Assembly (NCBI GenBank): GCA_963738445.1 | Contig: CAVTWS010000008.1 | Location: 151,006 to 215,005, forward strand | Direction: 5' to 3' | Length of the DNA stretch: 64,000 nt | Origin: CAVTWS01 sp963738445 | GTDB taxonomy: Bacteria > Actinomycetota > Acidimicrobiia > Acidimicrobiales > SHLQ01 | Part shown: positions 1-8,793 of the stretch, one piece after another | How positions within the stretch are numbered: the first letter of the stretch is position 1 | How the letters are laid out: each line of letters begins with the position of its first letter | Made by a program: the position numbers and the translations under genes | The notes under the pieces: generated by a model | What the model saw: only the letters and a program-made list of their open reading frames with translations | Told to the model about the DNA's origin: nothing | Databases searched by the model: none

Positions 1-864
1 ACCGAAGACGATGGCGGCGAGCCCGCCGACGAAGCCGGCCGCCGGGGTGATGGCCACCAGGGCGGCGACGACACCCGACGCGGCCCCCAGCGTGGTCGGG
101 TGACCGTCACGCAGGCGCTCCACGGCGAGCCACGCCATCATGCCCGCCGAGCCGGCGATGAAGGTGTTGAGCAGCGCCTGCACGGCCTGGCCGTTGGCGG
201 CGAGCGCCGAGCCGGCGTTGAACCCGAACCATCCGAACCACAAGATGCCCGTCCCGACGAGCACGAGCGGAAGCGAGTGTGGCGGCATCGCCTCGGTCGG
301 CCAACCCCGGCGTTTGCCCAGCACCAAGATCAGGGCGAGCGACGCCACCCCGGCGTTGATGTGGATCGCGGTGCCGCCGGCGAAGTCGAGCGCCTCGGGG
401 CTGAGCTCCTTGTGCCAGCCGTAGTACACCCAGTAGGTGACCGGGGTGTAGACGAGCAGGCTCCACACCGGCACGAACAGCGCCCACGCCGAGAACTTCA
501 TGCGGTCGGCCACCGCCCCCGAGATCAGGGCCGGGGTGATCGCTGCGAACGTCATCAGGAAGGCCACCGTCACCAGTGCGTCGGCGTCGCCGGACAGGTC
601 CTTCAATCCCGCCACATCGAAGTTGCCGATCAGCTCGCCACCGAAGAACCCGTCCTTGCCCTCGCTCGGGCTGTTGCCCAGCGAGAAGGTGACCAGGACC
701 CACAGCAACGGCACGATGCCGACGCAGTACAGGTTCATCAACAACATGTTCAGCACGTTCTTGCTGCGCACCATGCCGCCGTAGAACAGGGCCAAGCCTG
801 GCACCATGAACACGACGAGCGCGGTGGCGATGAGCATCCAGGCGATGTCGCCGCTTTCCATCAT
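1..864 (-). CDS. amt: Ammonium transporter (Amt), 3' part cut by the window edge
   Basis: Membrane channel for ammonium/ammonia uptake. The 288 residues present begin MMESGDIAWMLIATALV and include the family hallmarks PGLALFYGGMVR near residues 20-31, LVTVAFLMTFAAITPALISGA, and DFAGGTAIHINAG, followed by WFGWFGFNAGSAL. At least six hydrophobic segments are visible. Two in-frame ATGs (864 and 861) follow a GGAGGA ribosome site; the second has the better spacing. The C-terminal third lies outside the window, so the downstream partner (often glnK) cannot be seen. Identity is secure; which Amt subgroup it is cannot be told. Confidence 0.95.
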   Translation of the reverse strand, partial: MMESGDIAWMLIATALVVFMVPGLALFYGGMVRSKNVLNMLLMNLYCVGIVPLLWVLVTFSLGNSPSEGKDGFFGGELIGNFDVAGLKDLSGDADALVTVAFLMTFAAITPALISGAVADRMKFSAWALFVPVWSLLVYTPVTYWVYYGWHKELSPEALDFAGGTAIHINAGVASLALILVLGKRRGWPTEAMPPHSLPLVLVGTGILWFGWFGFNAGSALAANGQAVQALLNTFIAGSAGMMAWLAVERLRDGHPTTLGAASGVVAALVAITPAAGFVGGLAAIVFG

Positions 865-994
865 TCCTCCAGGACACGACTCGGGGAGACCCACACCTTG
901 TTTCGTCCCGATATCTGGGAGGTGACCGCCGTGTTACGGCTCGGTTAACGGGCGGCGTGAAACCGGGCCGCATCGGCGACGTCGTCGCTGGCGG

Positions 995-1489
995 TCAGCC
1001 GTGCCGGCGACGGTGGACGAGCGCCCGCGCCGCGCCCCAGGCCAGACCGAGATCGTGGAGATCGGGATCGATGTCGGCGAAGCGGGCGGGCGACAGCTGG
1101 TAGAGGTCGTCGGGAAAGGCTCGAATGTCGAGCGCGTCACGCGCCGGGGTCGGAGCGCCGACGGCGACGAGTACCGCAGTGGCATAGGGAACGGCGCGCC
1201 GGGCCAGGGCGAGCGGGTTCACCCGCTGCTCGTCCGCATCCCGGGCCAGCTCGGACCGGATCAGCGGCGCCAGGTCGGACCCGGCGGCCCGTGCTGCCGC
1301 GTCGATGAGGTCGTCGAGATCGACGCCGTCACAGAGCGCGGCGTTGACCCGATCGTTCCCGAGACGCTCGCCGACGATGCGCCTGACCCATGGATCGATG
1401 GCCGAGCCCAATCCGCGCGCCAGTTCCCCGGACAGAGAAACGAACGCCGCCTCGACGTCGAGCGGATGGTCGTCCGGGTCCGTTGACAC
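995..1489 (-). CDS. Hypothetical protein, unrecognised
   Basis: A 164-residue soluble, Ala/Asp/Arg-rich protein that I do not recognise. It has no signal peptide or membrane segment; predicted helices carry the motif WVRRIVGERLGNDR near residue 34 and a C-terminal LGLAWGAARALVHRRR. It starts at GTG 1489 and lies between amt and the divergent binding-protein gene, separated from amt by about 130 bases. Codon use matches the neighbours, with G/C in third positions. It is probably a lineage-specific conserved protein; no function is proposed. Confidence 0.6.
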   Translation of the reverse strand: MSTDPDDHPLDVEAAFVSLSGELARGLGSAIDPWVRRIVGERLGNDRVNAALCDGVDLDDLIDAAARAAGSDLAPLIRSELARDADEQRVNPLALARRAVPYATAVLVAVGAPTPARDALDIRAFPDDLYQLSPARFADIDPDLHDLGLAWGAARALVHRRRHG

Positions 1490-1669
1490 CGGGCCCGCGC
1501 TACAACCTCAACCTAGGGGGCGTCAAAACGAAAAGGCAGACCTGCCGTGCTTCCTACCGGATGGTTGTTTAGACTCGGCCACTGCTGCTGGGAGGGACCA
1601 GTGGAGACGGCGTCTGATCGGTTCTCAAGAGCCCGGTCAGACCCGGCAGACCTGACGAAAGGTAGTCAT

Positions 1670-3016
1670 ATGATCAACAAGCGATGGACGCGCGCAATCG
1701 CGCTTCTCTTCGCCGTCAGCCTCGTTGCCGCGTCCTGCGGCGACGACGATGACGACACGACTGGCGAGGCGGGCGGCGACACCACGACCACCGTCGCCGA
1801 GGGTGCCCCAGTCGCCGTGAACGAGGGCGACGGAGTGCTGCACATCGGCACCTTGCTGCCCGAGACAGGCGACCTCGCCTTTCTCGGCCCACCGGAGATC
1901 GACGGTGTTCGCATCGCCATCGCCGACATCAACGCCGCCGGTGGCGTGCTCGGCGGCGACGTCGTGCTGACCGAGGGCGACTCGGGCGACACCACCACCG
2001 ACACCGCGCAGCAAACAGTCGACCGGCTCCTCGGTGAGGGCGCAGACGCCATCATCGGCGCGGCATCGTCGGCGGTCACCAAGACCGTCATCGACAAGAT
2101 CGTCGCCGCCGGCGTGGTCCAGTTCTCCGGCGCCAACACGTCGCCGGACTTCACGGAGTATGCCGACGAGGGCCTGTACTTCCGTACTGCCCCCTCCGAC
2201 GTGCTCCAGGGCCGAGTACTCGCCGACCTGGTGATCGGCGACGGCAACGAGACCGCAGCGGTCATGTACCGCGACGAGTCCTACGGCGCGGGTCTGGCCA
2301 ATGCGTTCCGCGACACCTTCGAGCTCGCCGGTGGCACGATCCCCGAGGGCGGCTTCCGCCCCTACGCGGTCGACACCGACAACTTCGACACCGAGGTCGA
2401 CGCCATCGTGGCCCTCGAGACCGACGCCATCGTGCTGATCTCGTTCGACGAGGCCGCCAACATCGTCGGCACGCTCCACGAGCGCGGCGCTGGACCCAGC
2501 GCTGTTCCCACCTACGGCGTAGATGGTTGGGGTGGCGGCATCGGCGCGATCGTCGACGATCCCACGATCCTCGACGGGCTCCAGTACACGGCACCGTCGG
2601 TCGACTTGAGCACCATCACGGCGTTCACTGATCGGCTCGAGACCGAGGGTGGCCTCCCGACCGGGGGCATCTTCGACTACGCCGCGGAGAACTACGACGC
2701 GGTGATCATCGTGGCCCTGGCTGCGGCAGTCGCCGGTTCCGACCAGCCCACGGTCTTTGCCGCCGAGATCAACGGTGTCACCGGCGGAGGCACCAAGTGC
2801 ACCACGTTCGCCGAGTGCATCGCACTGGTCGACGCCGGAGAGGACATCGACTACGACGGCATCGGCGGCCAATACGAGTTCGTCGACGCCGGGGAGCCGG
2901 CTGCGGCATCGTTCCGCATCGCCACCTACGACGGCACGTATCAGGGAGACGATGCGGCTCAGGGACCGGGCGTTCTCGCCAACCCCGAGCTCGATCAGTA
3001 CGTCTTCGCCAGCTGA
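1670..3016 (+). CDS. Branched-chain amino acid-type ABC transporter substrate-binding lipoprotein (LivJ-like)
   Basis: Periplasm-side solute-binding protein of a HAAT (branched-chain amino acid/amide/urea) transporter, 448 residues. A lipoprotein signal ends at LVAASC with Cys23, followed by an acidic Asp/Thr linker (GDDDDDTTGE). The core starts with VLHIGTLLPETGDLAFLGPPEIDGVRIAIADINAAGG split over the usual type I periplasmic-binding fold, and includes DGVRIAIADINAAGGVLG. ATG 1670 is preceded by GAAAGG; longer in-frame readings lack a ribosome site. It is transcribed toward the livFGMH operon on the other strand, with a shared hairpin between them, so the two halves of the transporter have separate promoters. 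The ligand (Leu/Ile/Val, urea or amide) cannot be read from sequence. Confidence 0.92.
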   Translation: MINKRWTRAIALLFAVSLVAASCGDDDDDTTGEAGGDTTTTVAEGAPVAVNEGDGVLHIGTLLPETGDLAFLGPPEIDGVRIAIADINAAGGVLGGDVVLTEGDSGDTTTDTAQQTVDRLLGEGADAIIGAASSAVTKTVIDKIVAAGVVQFSGANTSPDFTEYADEGLYFRTAPSDVLQGRVLADLVIGDGNETAAVMYRDESYGAGLANAFRDTFELAGGTIPEGGFRPYAVDTDNFDTEVDAIVALETDAIVLISFDEAANIVGTLHERGAGPSAVPTYGVDGWGGGIGAIVDDPTILDGLQYTAPSVDLSTITAFTDRLETEGGLPTGGIFDYAAENYDAVIIVALAAAVAGSDQPTVFAAEINGVTGGGTKCTTFAECIALVDAGEDIDYDGIGGQYEFVDAGEPAAASFRIATYDGTYQGDDAAQGPGVLANPELDQYVFAS

Positions 3017-3037
3017 TCACGTCTGAGCACTGTGGTG

Positions 3038-3063
3038 AGGGCCGGCCCTTCGGGGCCGGCCTT
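3038..3063. terminator. Bidirectional hairpin terminator between the binding protein gene and livF
   Basis: An 11-bp, nearly perfect GC stem (AGGGCCGGCCC pairing with GGGCCGGCCTT) closes a UUCG tetraloop. It sits 22 bases after the livJ-type stop and 15 bases from the convergent livF stop. There is no long T tract, as is common in high-GC actinobacteria. Confidence 0.8.
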
Positions 3064-3077
3064 CGCCGTTCACCGGG

Positions 3078-3803
3078 TCAGCTGGCCAGGGTGCCCAGGT
3101 AGAGCTCGATCACCTTCGGATCGTTCAGCAGCTCCCGGCCTGGGCCGGTGTAGGCGTTGCGCCCTTGGTCGAGGACATAACCTCGGTGGCAGATCTGCAG
3201 GCAGCGGCGGGCGTTCTGTTCCACCATGACGATCGCCACGCCGGCCTGGTTGATCGAACGGGTGCGGAGGAACACCTGGTCCTGGAGCACCGGCGACAGT
3301 CCCGCGGACGGCTCGTCGAGGAGCAGCACCTTGGGATCCATCATCAGCGCCCGGCTCATGGCCAGCATCTGCCGCTCGCCGCCCGACAGCGATCCGGCCC
3401 GTTGCTTCAGCCGCTCACCGATCCGGGGAAAGATCTCCACGACGAAGGCGGTCCGCTCGGCGGTTCGTTTGGGGCTGAGAAAGCCCCCCATCATGAGGTT
3501 CTCCTCAACGGTCATGGTGGCAAAGATGTTCTTCACCTGCGGGACGTAGCCGATGCCCAACCGTACGAGCTCATGAGCGGGCTTGTTCGTGACGTCTTGA
3601 CCATCGAAGGTGACCCGACCCTCACGAACCGGAATGAGCCCGAACAGCGCCTTGAGCATCGTGGACTTGCCGGCACCATTGGGCCCGATGATCCCCACCA
3701 ACTCGTCGGCCGCCAACTCCAGGTTGGCGCCGTTCAGGATGTTCACGCCCGGGACGTATCCGGCCACCACGCCGTCCACCCGGATGAGCGGCTCATCGCT
3801 CAT
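3078..3803 (-). CDS. livF: Branched-chain amino acid ABC transporter ATP-binding protein LivF
   Basis: Cytoplasmic ATPase subunit, 241 residues, of the LivFGMHJ transporter. Walker A GPNGAGKST at residues 40-48, signature LSGGERQ at 139-145 and Walker B VLLLDEP at 159-165 are all present, and the C-terminal IVMVEQNA stretch is typical of LivF. ATG 3803 overlaps the livG stop by one base (TGATG), pointing to translational coupling; a longer reading upstream is the shadow of livG. It is the last gene of the operon and ends before the hairpin at 3038-3063. Confidence 0.95.
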   Translation of the reverse strand: MSDEPLIRVDGVVAGYVPGVNILNGANLELAADELVGIIGPNGAGKSTMLKALFGLIPVREGRVTFDGQDVTNKPAHELVRLGIGYVPQVKNIFATMTVEENLMMGGFLSPKRTAERTAFVVEIFPRIGERLKQRAGSLSGGERQMLAMSRALMMDPKVLLLDEPSAGLSPVLQDQVFLRTRSINQAGVAIVMVEQNARRCLQICHRGYVLDQGRNAYTGPGRELLNDPKVIELYLGTLAS

Positions 3804-4732
3804 CAGGCGCCCTCCATCTCTCGCTCGTCGATGGGGATGTCGTGCTGGGTGCCGAGGTAGGCGTCGATCACGTCGCGGTTGCGACCGATGTCGTCGGGCT
3901 TGCCCTCGGCGATGATCGCCCCTTCGGCCATCACCACGACCCAGTCGCTGATCTCGCGCACCACGTCCATGTTGTGCTCGACGAACACCACCGTGATGCC
4001 CTGCGCTCTGAGGCTCTTGACGTGGGCGAGGAGCGACTGGGTGAGCGCCGGGTTCACGCCGGCCATGGGTTCGTCGAGCATCACCAGCTTCGGCCGGGTC
4101 ATGAGGGCGCGTGCCATCTCGAGCAGCTTCCGTTGGCCGCCCGAGAGGGTCCCGGCGAACTGATCGCGCATGTGGGCCATGTTGAAGCGCGCCAGCAGCT
4201 CGTCGGCGCGCTGTTCGATCTGGCGCTCCTGATCGCGCCACAGCGGCGGCACCAGGGCCTTCCAGAAGCTCTCACCTATCTGCTGGGTGGCCCCGAGCTT
4301 CATGTTGTCGATCACGCTGAGCTTCGAGAGCGCCTTGGTGAGCTGAAAGGTCCGGACCATGCCGAGCTTGGCGACCTTGTGGGACGCCATACCCGACAAC
4401 GTCACATCGTCGAACACAACGCGTCCGGCGTCGGGGGCGTCGAAGCCGGTGAGCAGGTTGAAAAAGGTGGTCTTGCCCGCTCCGTTCGGCCCGATCAAGG
4501 CAGTGATGGCACCCCGCTGCACCTCGAGATGCTCCACGTCGACCGCCTTGAGCCCACCGAAAGCTCGCTCCACGCCGGTGGCGACGAGCACCGGATCGGG
4601 CTTGTGGGAGCCGGGGCGAGCCTCGACGACGTCGAACACTCCCGCCACCGGGTTGGGCCAGTGCTCGTCGGACACCGTCCCTGCAGCACCGTCGGAGGAC
4701 TGTCCGACCTGTTCATGGCGGTCATCGGCCAT
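3803..4732 (-). CDS. livG: Branched-chain amino acid ABC transporter ATP-binding protein LivG
   Basis: Second ATPase of the transporter, 309 residues. Walker A LIGPNGAGKTT ends at residue 89, signature LSGGQRK is at 196-202, Walker B LVMLDEP at 216-222, and the C terminus carries VFVEHNMDVV and DVIDAYLG typical of LivG. About 45 N-terminal residues (polar, Asp/Gly-rich) precede the ATPase core, longer than usual for the family. The start ATG at 4732 overlaps the end of livM by 11 bases and its stop overlaps livF, so the operon is tightly packed. Confidence 0.94.
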   Translation of the reverse strand: MADDRHEQVGQSSDGAAGTVSDEHWPNPVAGVFDVVEARPGSHKPDPVLVATGVERAFGGLKAVDVEHLEVQRGAITALIGPNGAGKTTFFNLLTGFDAPDAGRVVFDDVTLSGMASHKVAKLGMVRTFQLTKALSKLSVIDNMKLGATQQIGESFWKALVPPLWRDQERQIEQRADELLARFNMAHMRDQFAGTLSGGQRKLLEMARALMTRPKLVMLDEPMAGVNPALTQSLLAHVKSLRAQGITVVFVEHNMDVVREISDWVVVMAEGAIIAEGKPDDIGRNRDVIDAYLGTQHDIPIDEREMEGA

Positions 4733-5736
4733 CGAGCGCCATCTCCTCTCGATTGCCGAAGATGCCCTGCGGCCGGAACACGAGCAGCAACACGAGGCCC
4801 AAGCCGACCAGCATGTTGACCACCTGACCCACCTGGTTGCCGTCGAGGATGCCGGTGGAAATGAGGTCGTTGTCCACGAACTCCCGGAGGGTGGTGGACA
4901 CGAACGCGTTGAGGGCCCAGAACAAGATGGCGCCCGCGATGGGCGACATCACCCGGCCGGCTCCACCCATGATAAGGACGACCCATATCCAGAAGGTCTG
5001 GGGAGGCACGAAGAAGTCGGGCTGGACCGAACCCTTGAACGTGACGTTGACGATCCCGGCCAGGGCCCCGATCGCCCCGCCTAACACCAGCACCTGCAAC
5101 TTGTAGAAGTACCGCGCTCTTGCCCAGGGCGCGGGCCGCGTCCTCGTCCTCCCGCACCGCCCGCACGACCCGACCCCAGGGGCTCCGCATGAGGGCCCAC
5201 ACGAGCAGGACGCAGAGCAGGGCCAGCGACCATCCCCAGATCGCCACCCACAGATCGTTGCCGGTCGAGAACTGGAGGGGACCGTACTCGTATCGACGGC
5301 CCGGCTCGAACGGGCTCAAAGAGATGAAGTCGTCGTTGAAGTTGCTGAGGCCCTCGGCGCCGCGAGTGATGCCCTGTAGGGATGTGCTGCGCGCCATCAG
5401 TCGAATGATCTCCGACGACGCGATGGTGACGATGGCGAGGTAGTCGGCGCGCAGCCGCAGCGTGGGCAGACCGAGAAGCAGCGCGAGAATGATGCCGAAC
5501 ACGATGCCCACGGGGACGGCGAGCCAGAAGCTCCAGTCCCACTGCGTGACGGCGATCCCGAGGCCGTAGCCGCCGACGGCCAAGAAGCCGATGTGCCCGA
5601 AGTTCAGCAACCCGCCGTAGCCGAAGTGCACGTTGAGCCCGATGGCGGCGATGGCGTAGGCGGCGGCAAGGGGGCCGAACGCCTGGCTGATGGTCTGGGT
5701 GAAGATCGTTCCCCAGTCGACGGCCGCGAAGATCAT
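4722..5736 (-). CDS. livM: Branched-chain amino acid ABC transporter permease LivM (single-base frameshift)
   Basis: Inner-membrane permease. The first part, from ATG 5736 (GAGGAG just upstream), reads GLNVHFGYGGLLNFGHIGF and continues to REDEDAARALGKSA; the sequence then resumes one base later as YFYKLQVLVLGGAIGALAG and runs to RPQGIFGNREE. Removing one G near 5113-5118 restores a 337-residue LivM and exactly the spacing expected between ALGK and YKLQ. Both halves keep normal codon use, so I read this as a one-base sequence error, though a real frameshift mutation is not excluded. It sits 10 bases after livH and overlaps livG. Confidence 0.88.
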
Positions 5737-5746
5737 GTCGCTCCTC

Positions 5747-7111
5747 TCACCCGATGCGTTCTGAGCGGCCCAGGATCCCCTGGGGGCGGACCATCAGGAT
5801 CGCCACCATGACCACGAGGGCGCCGACGTTCTTGAGCTCGATGGGGAGGTAGTTGCCGATGGTGGACATCTGTGTGCCCATACCGATGACGAGACATCCG
5901 ACCAGCGGCCCGTACGCGGTGCCCAGTCCCCCAAGGGTCACGCCGGCGAAGAGCAGCAACAAGATGGTGGTGCCCATGTCCCAGCTGATCTGTTCGCTCA
6001 TGCCGATGAACACGCCACCCAGGCCGGCCAGGACCGAACCGCCGATCCAGACATAGCGGATCACCCGCTCCACGTCGATGCCCGACGAAGCCGCCAGGTC
6101 CTTGTTGTCGGCCACGGCCCGCATGGCGCGCCCCATGCGGGTGCGCTCCAGATAGGCGGCCACACCGACCAGCACGACGGCCGACAGGATCACCATCACC
6201 ACGTCCTTGGGCGCGATCTGCACCGGTCCGATGTCCCAGGCCTGCTGCGTGGAGTTGCGGTAGAACTTGGGTCGGGCTCCCGCCACGTACTGGAACAGGT
6301 AACGCACCAGGATCGACAAGCCGATGGTCACCACCATCTGGGCGAACAGGCCGGTGCCGCGCCGCCGCAGTGGCGCGAAGATGCCGGCGTCGAGCAGCCA
6401 GCCGGCGCCGGCGCTGGCGCCGAGACCCAGCGCGGCGGCGAACACGATCGGCACGCCCTCGCCGAACGGACCGGGCCCGCCGATGAAGCCGATGAAGCCA
6501 GCCAGACCCCAGAAATTGAACAGCATCGTAGCCAGGGCCCCGAATGTGACCATCTCGCCGTGGGCGAAGTTGGTGAGACCCGTGGTGCCGTAGATGAGCG
6601 ACAAGCCGATGGCGGCCATGGCGAGGTAGATGCCGAGCTTCAGACCATCGACGGCGCGCTGGGCGACCTGACGGCCCGTTATCTCGTGCTCGCCCGCACC
6701 CTCGCCGAGCCCCTCTTCACCCTCGACGATGCGGAACAGGGCGTTCGCCTGGCGGCCCGGATTGACCTCGACCACGCGTGAGACCTGGTCGAGGTCGGCG
6801 AGCGACACCCCGGGCGGCAGGGTCGACACGTCGAGCGTGACCTGGTACTGACCGGGCCCGGGCACGTCGACCCGAAAGCTTCCGTCGGCGCCCGAGCGCA
6901 CCATCGCCACCTCGACCCCTGCTTCGTCGGCGACGGTGATGGCGACATCGGGCACGCTGATGCTCTCGCCGTTCGCGTCGTCGTAATCGAGCTGCCCGAC
7001 CACCGCCTCATCGCCGGACGTCTGGGCGCTCGCCGGCAACGCACGGCAGAGCATCAAAGCGATCAGGGCGACGACGGGCAGGCTCAACCGCCGCATCGCG
7101 CGTCGCTGCAT
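5747..7111 (-). CDS. livH: LivH-type permease with an N-terminal secreted carboxypeptidase-regulatory-like domain
   Basis: A 454-residue permease of the Liv transporter with an unusual front end. Residues 1-30 form a signal peptide (two-Arg n-region, LPVVALIALML, cleavage near PASAQ). Residues about 40-125 look like a carboxypeptidase-regulatory/SpaA-type beta sandwich (ISVPDVAITVADEAGVEV, then GSFRVDVPGPGQYQVTLD). From about residue 150 it is a normal LivH: GLSLIYGTTGLTNFAHGEM, RAVADNKDLAASSGID, LGGLGTAYGPLVG, ending RPQGILGRSE. Start ATG 7111 follows TTGGAGG at good spacing. First gene of livHMGF. The extra domain would lie outside the membrane and could dock the lipoprotein receptor; that is inference. 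Confidence 0.9.
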   Translation of the reverse strand: MQRRAMRRLSLPVVALIALMLCRALPASAQTSGDEAVVGQLDYDDANGESISVPDVAITVADEAGVEVAMVRSGADGSFRVDVPGPGQYQVTLDVSTLPPGVSLADLDQVSRVVEVNPGRQANALFRIVEGEEGLGEGAGEHEITGRQVAQRAVDGLKLGIYLAMAAIGLSLIYGTTGLTNFAHGEMVTFGALATMLFNFWGLAGFIGFIGGPGPFGEGVPIVFAAALGLGASAGAGWLLDAGIFAPLRRRGTGLFAQMVVTIGLSILVRYLFQYVAGARPKFYRNSTQQAWDIGPVQIAPKDVVMVILSAVVLVGVAAYLERTRMGRAMRAVADNKDLAASSGIDVERVIRYVWIGGSVLAGLGGVFIGMSEQISWDMGTTILLLLFAGVTLGGLGTAYGPLVGCLVIGMGTQMSTIGNYLPIELKNVGALVVMVAILMVRPQGILGRSERIG

Positions 7112-7176
7112 CTGGTCGGCCTCCAAGCGTGTACCCGATCCGGGCTGGGTGATTCTTGCCGCCGCTGGTACAAGAA

Positions 7177-7881
7177 TCAAGGAAGGACGGTATCGACGAG
7201 TTCGTGGACCGGAACGACCGTGCCGGCCCAGAACGAGCCGAACTCGGCGTAGATCGCCGACGCGCGGTCGAAACGCATGGTGTAGACGACCTCCTTGAGG
7301 TCATCGGGGTGCACCGCGAACAGGGTCACGCCCCACTCGTAGTCATCGAGGCCGGTCGAGCCGGTGATGACCTGGAGCACGCGGCCGGCGAAGGTCCGCC
7401 CGGACGCACCATGCTCGTGCATGAGCTCGCTGCGTTCGTCGTAGGGCAGCGTGAACCAGTTCTGCTCCGGCTGACGCCGCTTGGACATCGGGTAGAAGCA
7501 CCACGCCCGCTTGCCCTCGGGCGGCAGCTGTGGGTACAGCCGCGCCTGCTTCATCGGCTCGGGCACGCCCTTGGCGTACTCGGAGATCTCGGTGAGCGAC
7601 ACGTACGAGTTGACGACGGCCAGGCCCGTTCGCTGCACTGCGGTCTGGAAACGGCGCAGCACGCCCCAGTCCTCGGCCAGCACCATGAACCCGATATCGG
7701 CCTTGTGGCCGAGCAGCGCCGTGCACACCACCTGGGCGCCGTCGGCCTCGGCCGCTCGCACGGCCGCCACGACCGCCTCCCGATCAGGCCCAGCACCATG
7801 ATCGAGAGAGGAATGGGGCGCCGCGGCGCAGAACAGGTGGAGGACAGCAAGTCCGGTGGACGGGCGCAGCGGTTCGGTCAC
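7177..7881 (-). CDS. chdC: Coproheme decarboxylase ChdC (HemQ; chlorite dismutase-like)
   Basis: Catalyses the last step of the coproporphyrin-dependent heme pathway of Gram-positives, oxidative decarboxylation of coproheme to heme b. The 234 residues include KADIGFMVLAEDW at 60-72, FYPMSKRR at 129-136 holding the catalytic-type Tyr130, and NWFTLPYDERSELMHEHG at 141-158, whose His155/His157 region supplies the axial heme ligand. Length fits the short Gram-positive HemQ rather than true chlorite dismutases, and the distal Arg of those enzymes is not evident. GTG 7881 lies 6 bases after TAGACT, suggesting a leaderless transcript. It follows fdhD on the same strand; no other heme gene is nearby. 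Confidence 0.92.
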   Translation of the reverse strand: MTEPLRPSTGLAVLHLFCAAAPHSSLDHGAGPDREAVVAAVRAAEADGAQVVCTALLGHKADIGFMVLAEDWGVLRRFQTAVQRTGLAVVNSYVSLTEISEYAKGVPEPMKQARLYPQLPPEGKRAWCFYPMSKRRQPEQNWFTLPYDERSELMHEHGASGRTFAGRVLQVITGSTGLDDYEWGVTLFAVHPDDLKEVVYTMRFDRASAIYAEFGSFWAGTVVPVHELVDTVLP

Positions 7882-7887
7882 GGTGCG

Positions 7888-7893
7888 AGTCTA
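7888..7893 (-). promoter_or_regulatory. -10 element TAGACT for a leaderless chdC transcript
   Basis: TAGACT on the minus strand ends 6 bases before the chdC GTG start, the spacing expected when transcription begins at the start codon. Its TAG is also the stop codon of fdhD. Confidence 0.5.
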
Positions 7894-8688
7894 GGAAGCG
7901 GGGCTCGTGTACAGGTTCAGCGATCCCTGACGAACGAATCCGGCGAGGATCAGCCCGGCCCGTCGAGCCGTCTCGACCGCGAGATTGCTCGGCGCACTGA
8001 CCGAGACCAGCGCTCCGAACCCCGCCGCCCACGCCTTGTGCACCATCTCGAGCGACGCCCGACCACTGATGAACAGGCCGAGCCCGTGGGCGGGCACGCG
8101 GGAATCGATCAGGAGGCGACCGATCACCTTGTCGGCTGCGTTGTGTCGGCCGATGTCCTCCCGCACGACGATCACGTCACCGGTGGCGTCGAACGCGGCT
8201 GCCGCATGGACGCCGCCCGTACGGGCGAAGAGGTCCTGAGCGGCACGGACGCGGTCGGGCACGGCTGCCAGGACGTCGATCGAGATCGTGCTCGGGGTCA
8301 CCGGAGTGAGGTGGGCGCACAACTCGTCGATGGCTTCACGTCCGCACAGACCGCACGACGATCCGGTCAGCCCCAACCGAGGCGTCGGGGCCGGCGCCCG
8401 GCCGCCCGTGTCAACCGTCACCACGTTGAACTCGGTCTCCGCGGCCGATCCGGTCGCGCAGTACCGGATACCCGTGACGGCCGCGTCGCTGAGCAGGCCC
8501 TCGGTGAAGCAGAAGCCGGCGGCCAGCTCGAAGTCGTGGCCCGGTGTGCGCATCGTGGTGGAGACAAGGGCGTCGTCGAGCCGGATCGACAGCGGTTCCT
8601 CCACGATCACCTCGTCAGGAGTGCGACCTCCCACACCGTCGACGGCCCAGCGTTCGACCATCACCTGCTCGACCCGGCGGCGCGTCAC
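7891..8688 (-). CDS. fdhD: Formate dehydrogenase accessory sulfurtransferase FdhD
   Basis: Transfers sulfur to the bis-MGD molybdenum cofactor of formate dehydrogenase-type enzymes. The 265 residues contain the diagnostic SSCGLCG (Cys112 and Cys115, the sulfur-carrying pair), ELAAGFCFTEGLL near 54-66, GGVHAAAAFD, and VREDIGRHNAADKVIG. GTG 8688 is taken as start. No formate dehydrogenase or molybdopterin gene is in the window, so its client is encoded elsewhere. It is followed closely by chdC and preceded by the groEL terminator region. Confidence 0.95.
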   Translation of the reverse strand: MTRRRVEQVMVERWAVDGVGGRTPDEVIVEEPLSIRLDDALVSTTMRTPGHDFELAAGFCFTEGLLSDAAVTGIRYCATGSAAETEFNVVTVDTGGRAPAPTPRLGLTGSSCGLCGREAIDELCAHLTPVTPSTISIDVLAAVPDRVRAAQDLFARTGGVHAAAAFDATGDVIVVREDIGRHNAADKVIGRLLIDSRVPAHGLGLFISGRASLEMVHKAWAAGFGALVSVSAPSNLAVETARRAGLILAGFVRQGSLNLYTSPAS

Positions 8689-8722
8689 GTCGTCATTGTC
8701 TCCCGATCAGGTTCCAAAACGG

Positions 8723-8750
8723 CACCGGCCGCCCCGAAGGGCGGTCGGTG
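8723..8750 (-). terminator. Hairpin terminator downstream of groEL
   Basis: A 12-bp stem (CACCGGCCGCCC with GGGCGGTCGGTG, one G-T pair) around a CGAA loop, 43 bases beyond the groEL stop. Confidence 0.75.
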
Positions 8751-8793
8751 TGCTCGATGACGGTCGGAGACGCCGGAGCGGTCTCGTCGAGGA

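Noticed and set aside
1483..1511. TTGACA at 1483 as -35 of the binding-protein gene
   Set aside because: No -10 hexamer at 16-19 bases; the TTGACA falls inside the start of the minus-strand gene.
7156..8760. Long open frame (534 codons) on the + strand across chdC and fdhD
   Set aside because: Antisense shadow of two well-identified genes; Arg/His/Gly-rich composition without any domain, typical of complementary frames at this GC.
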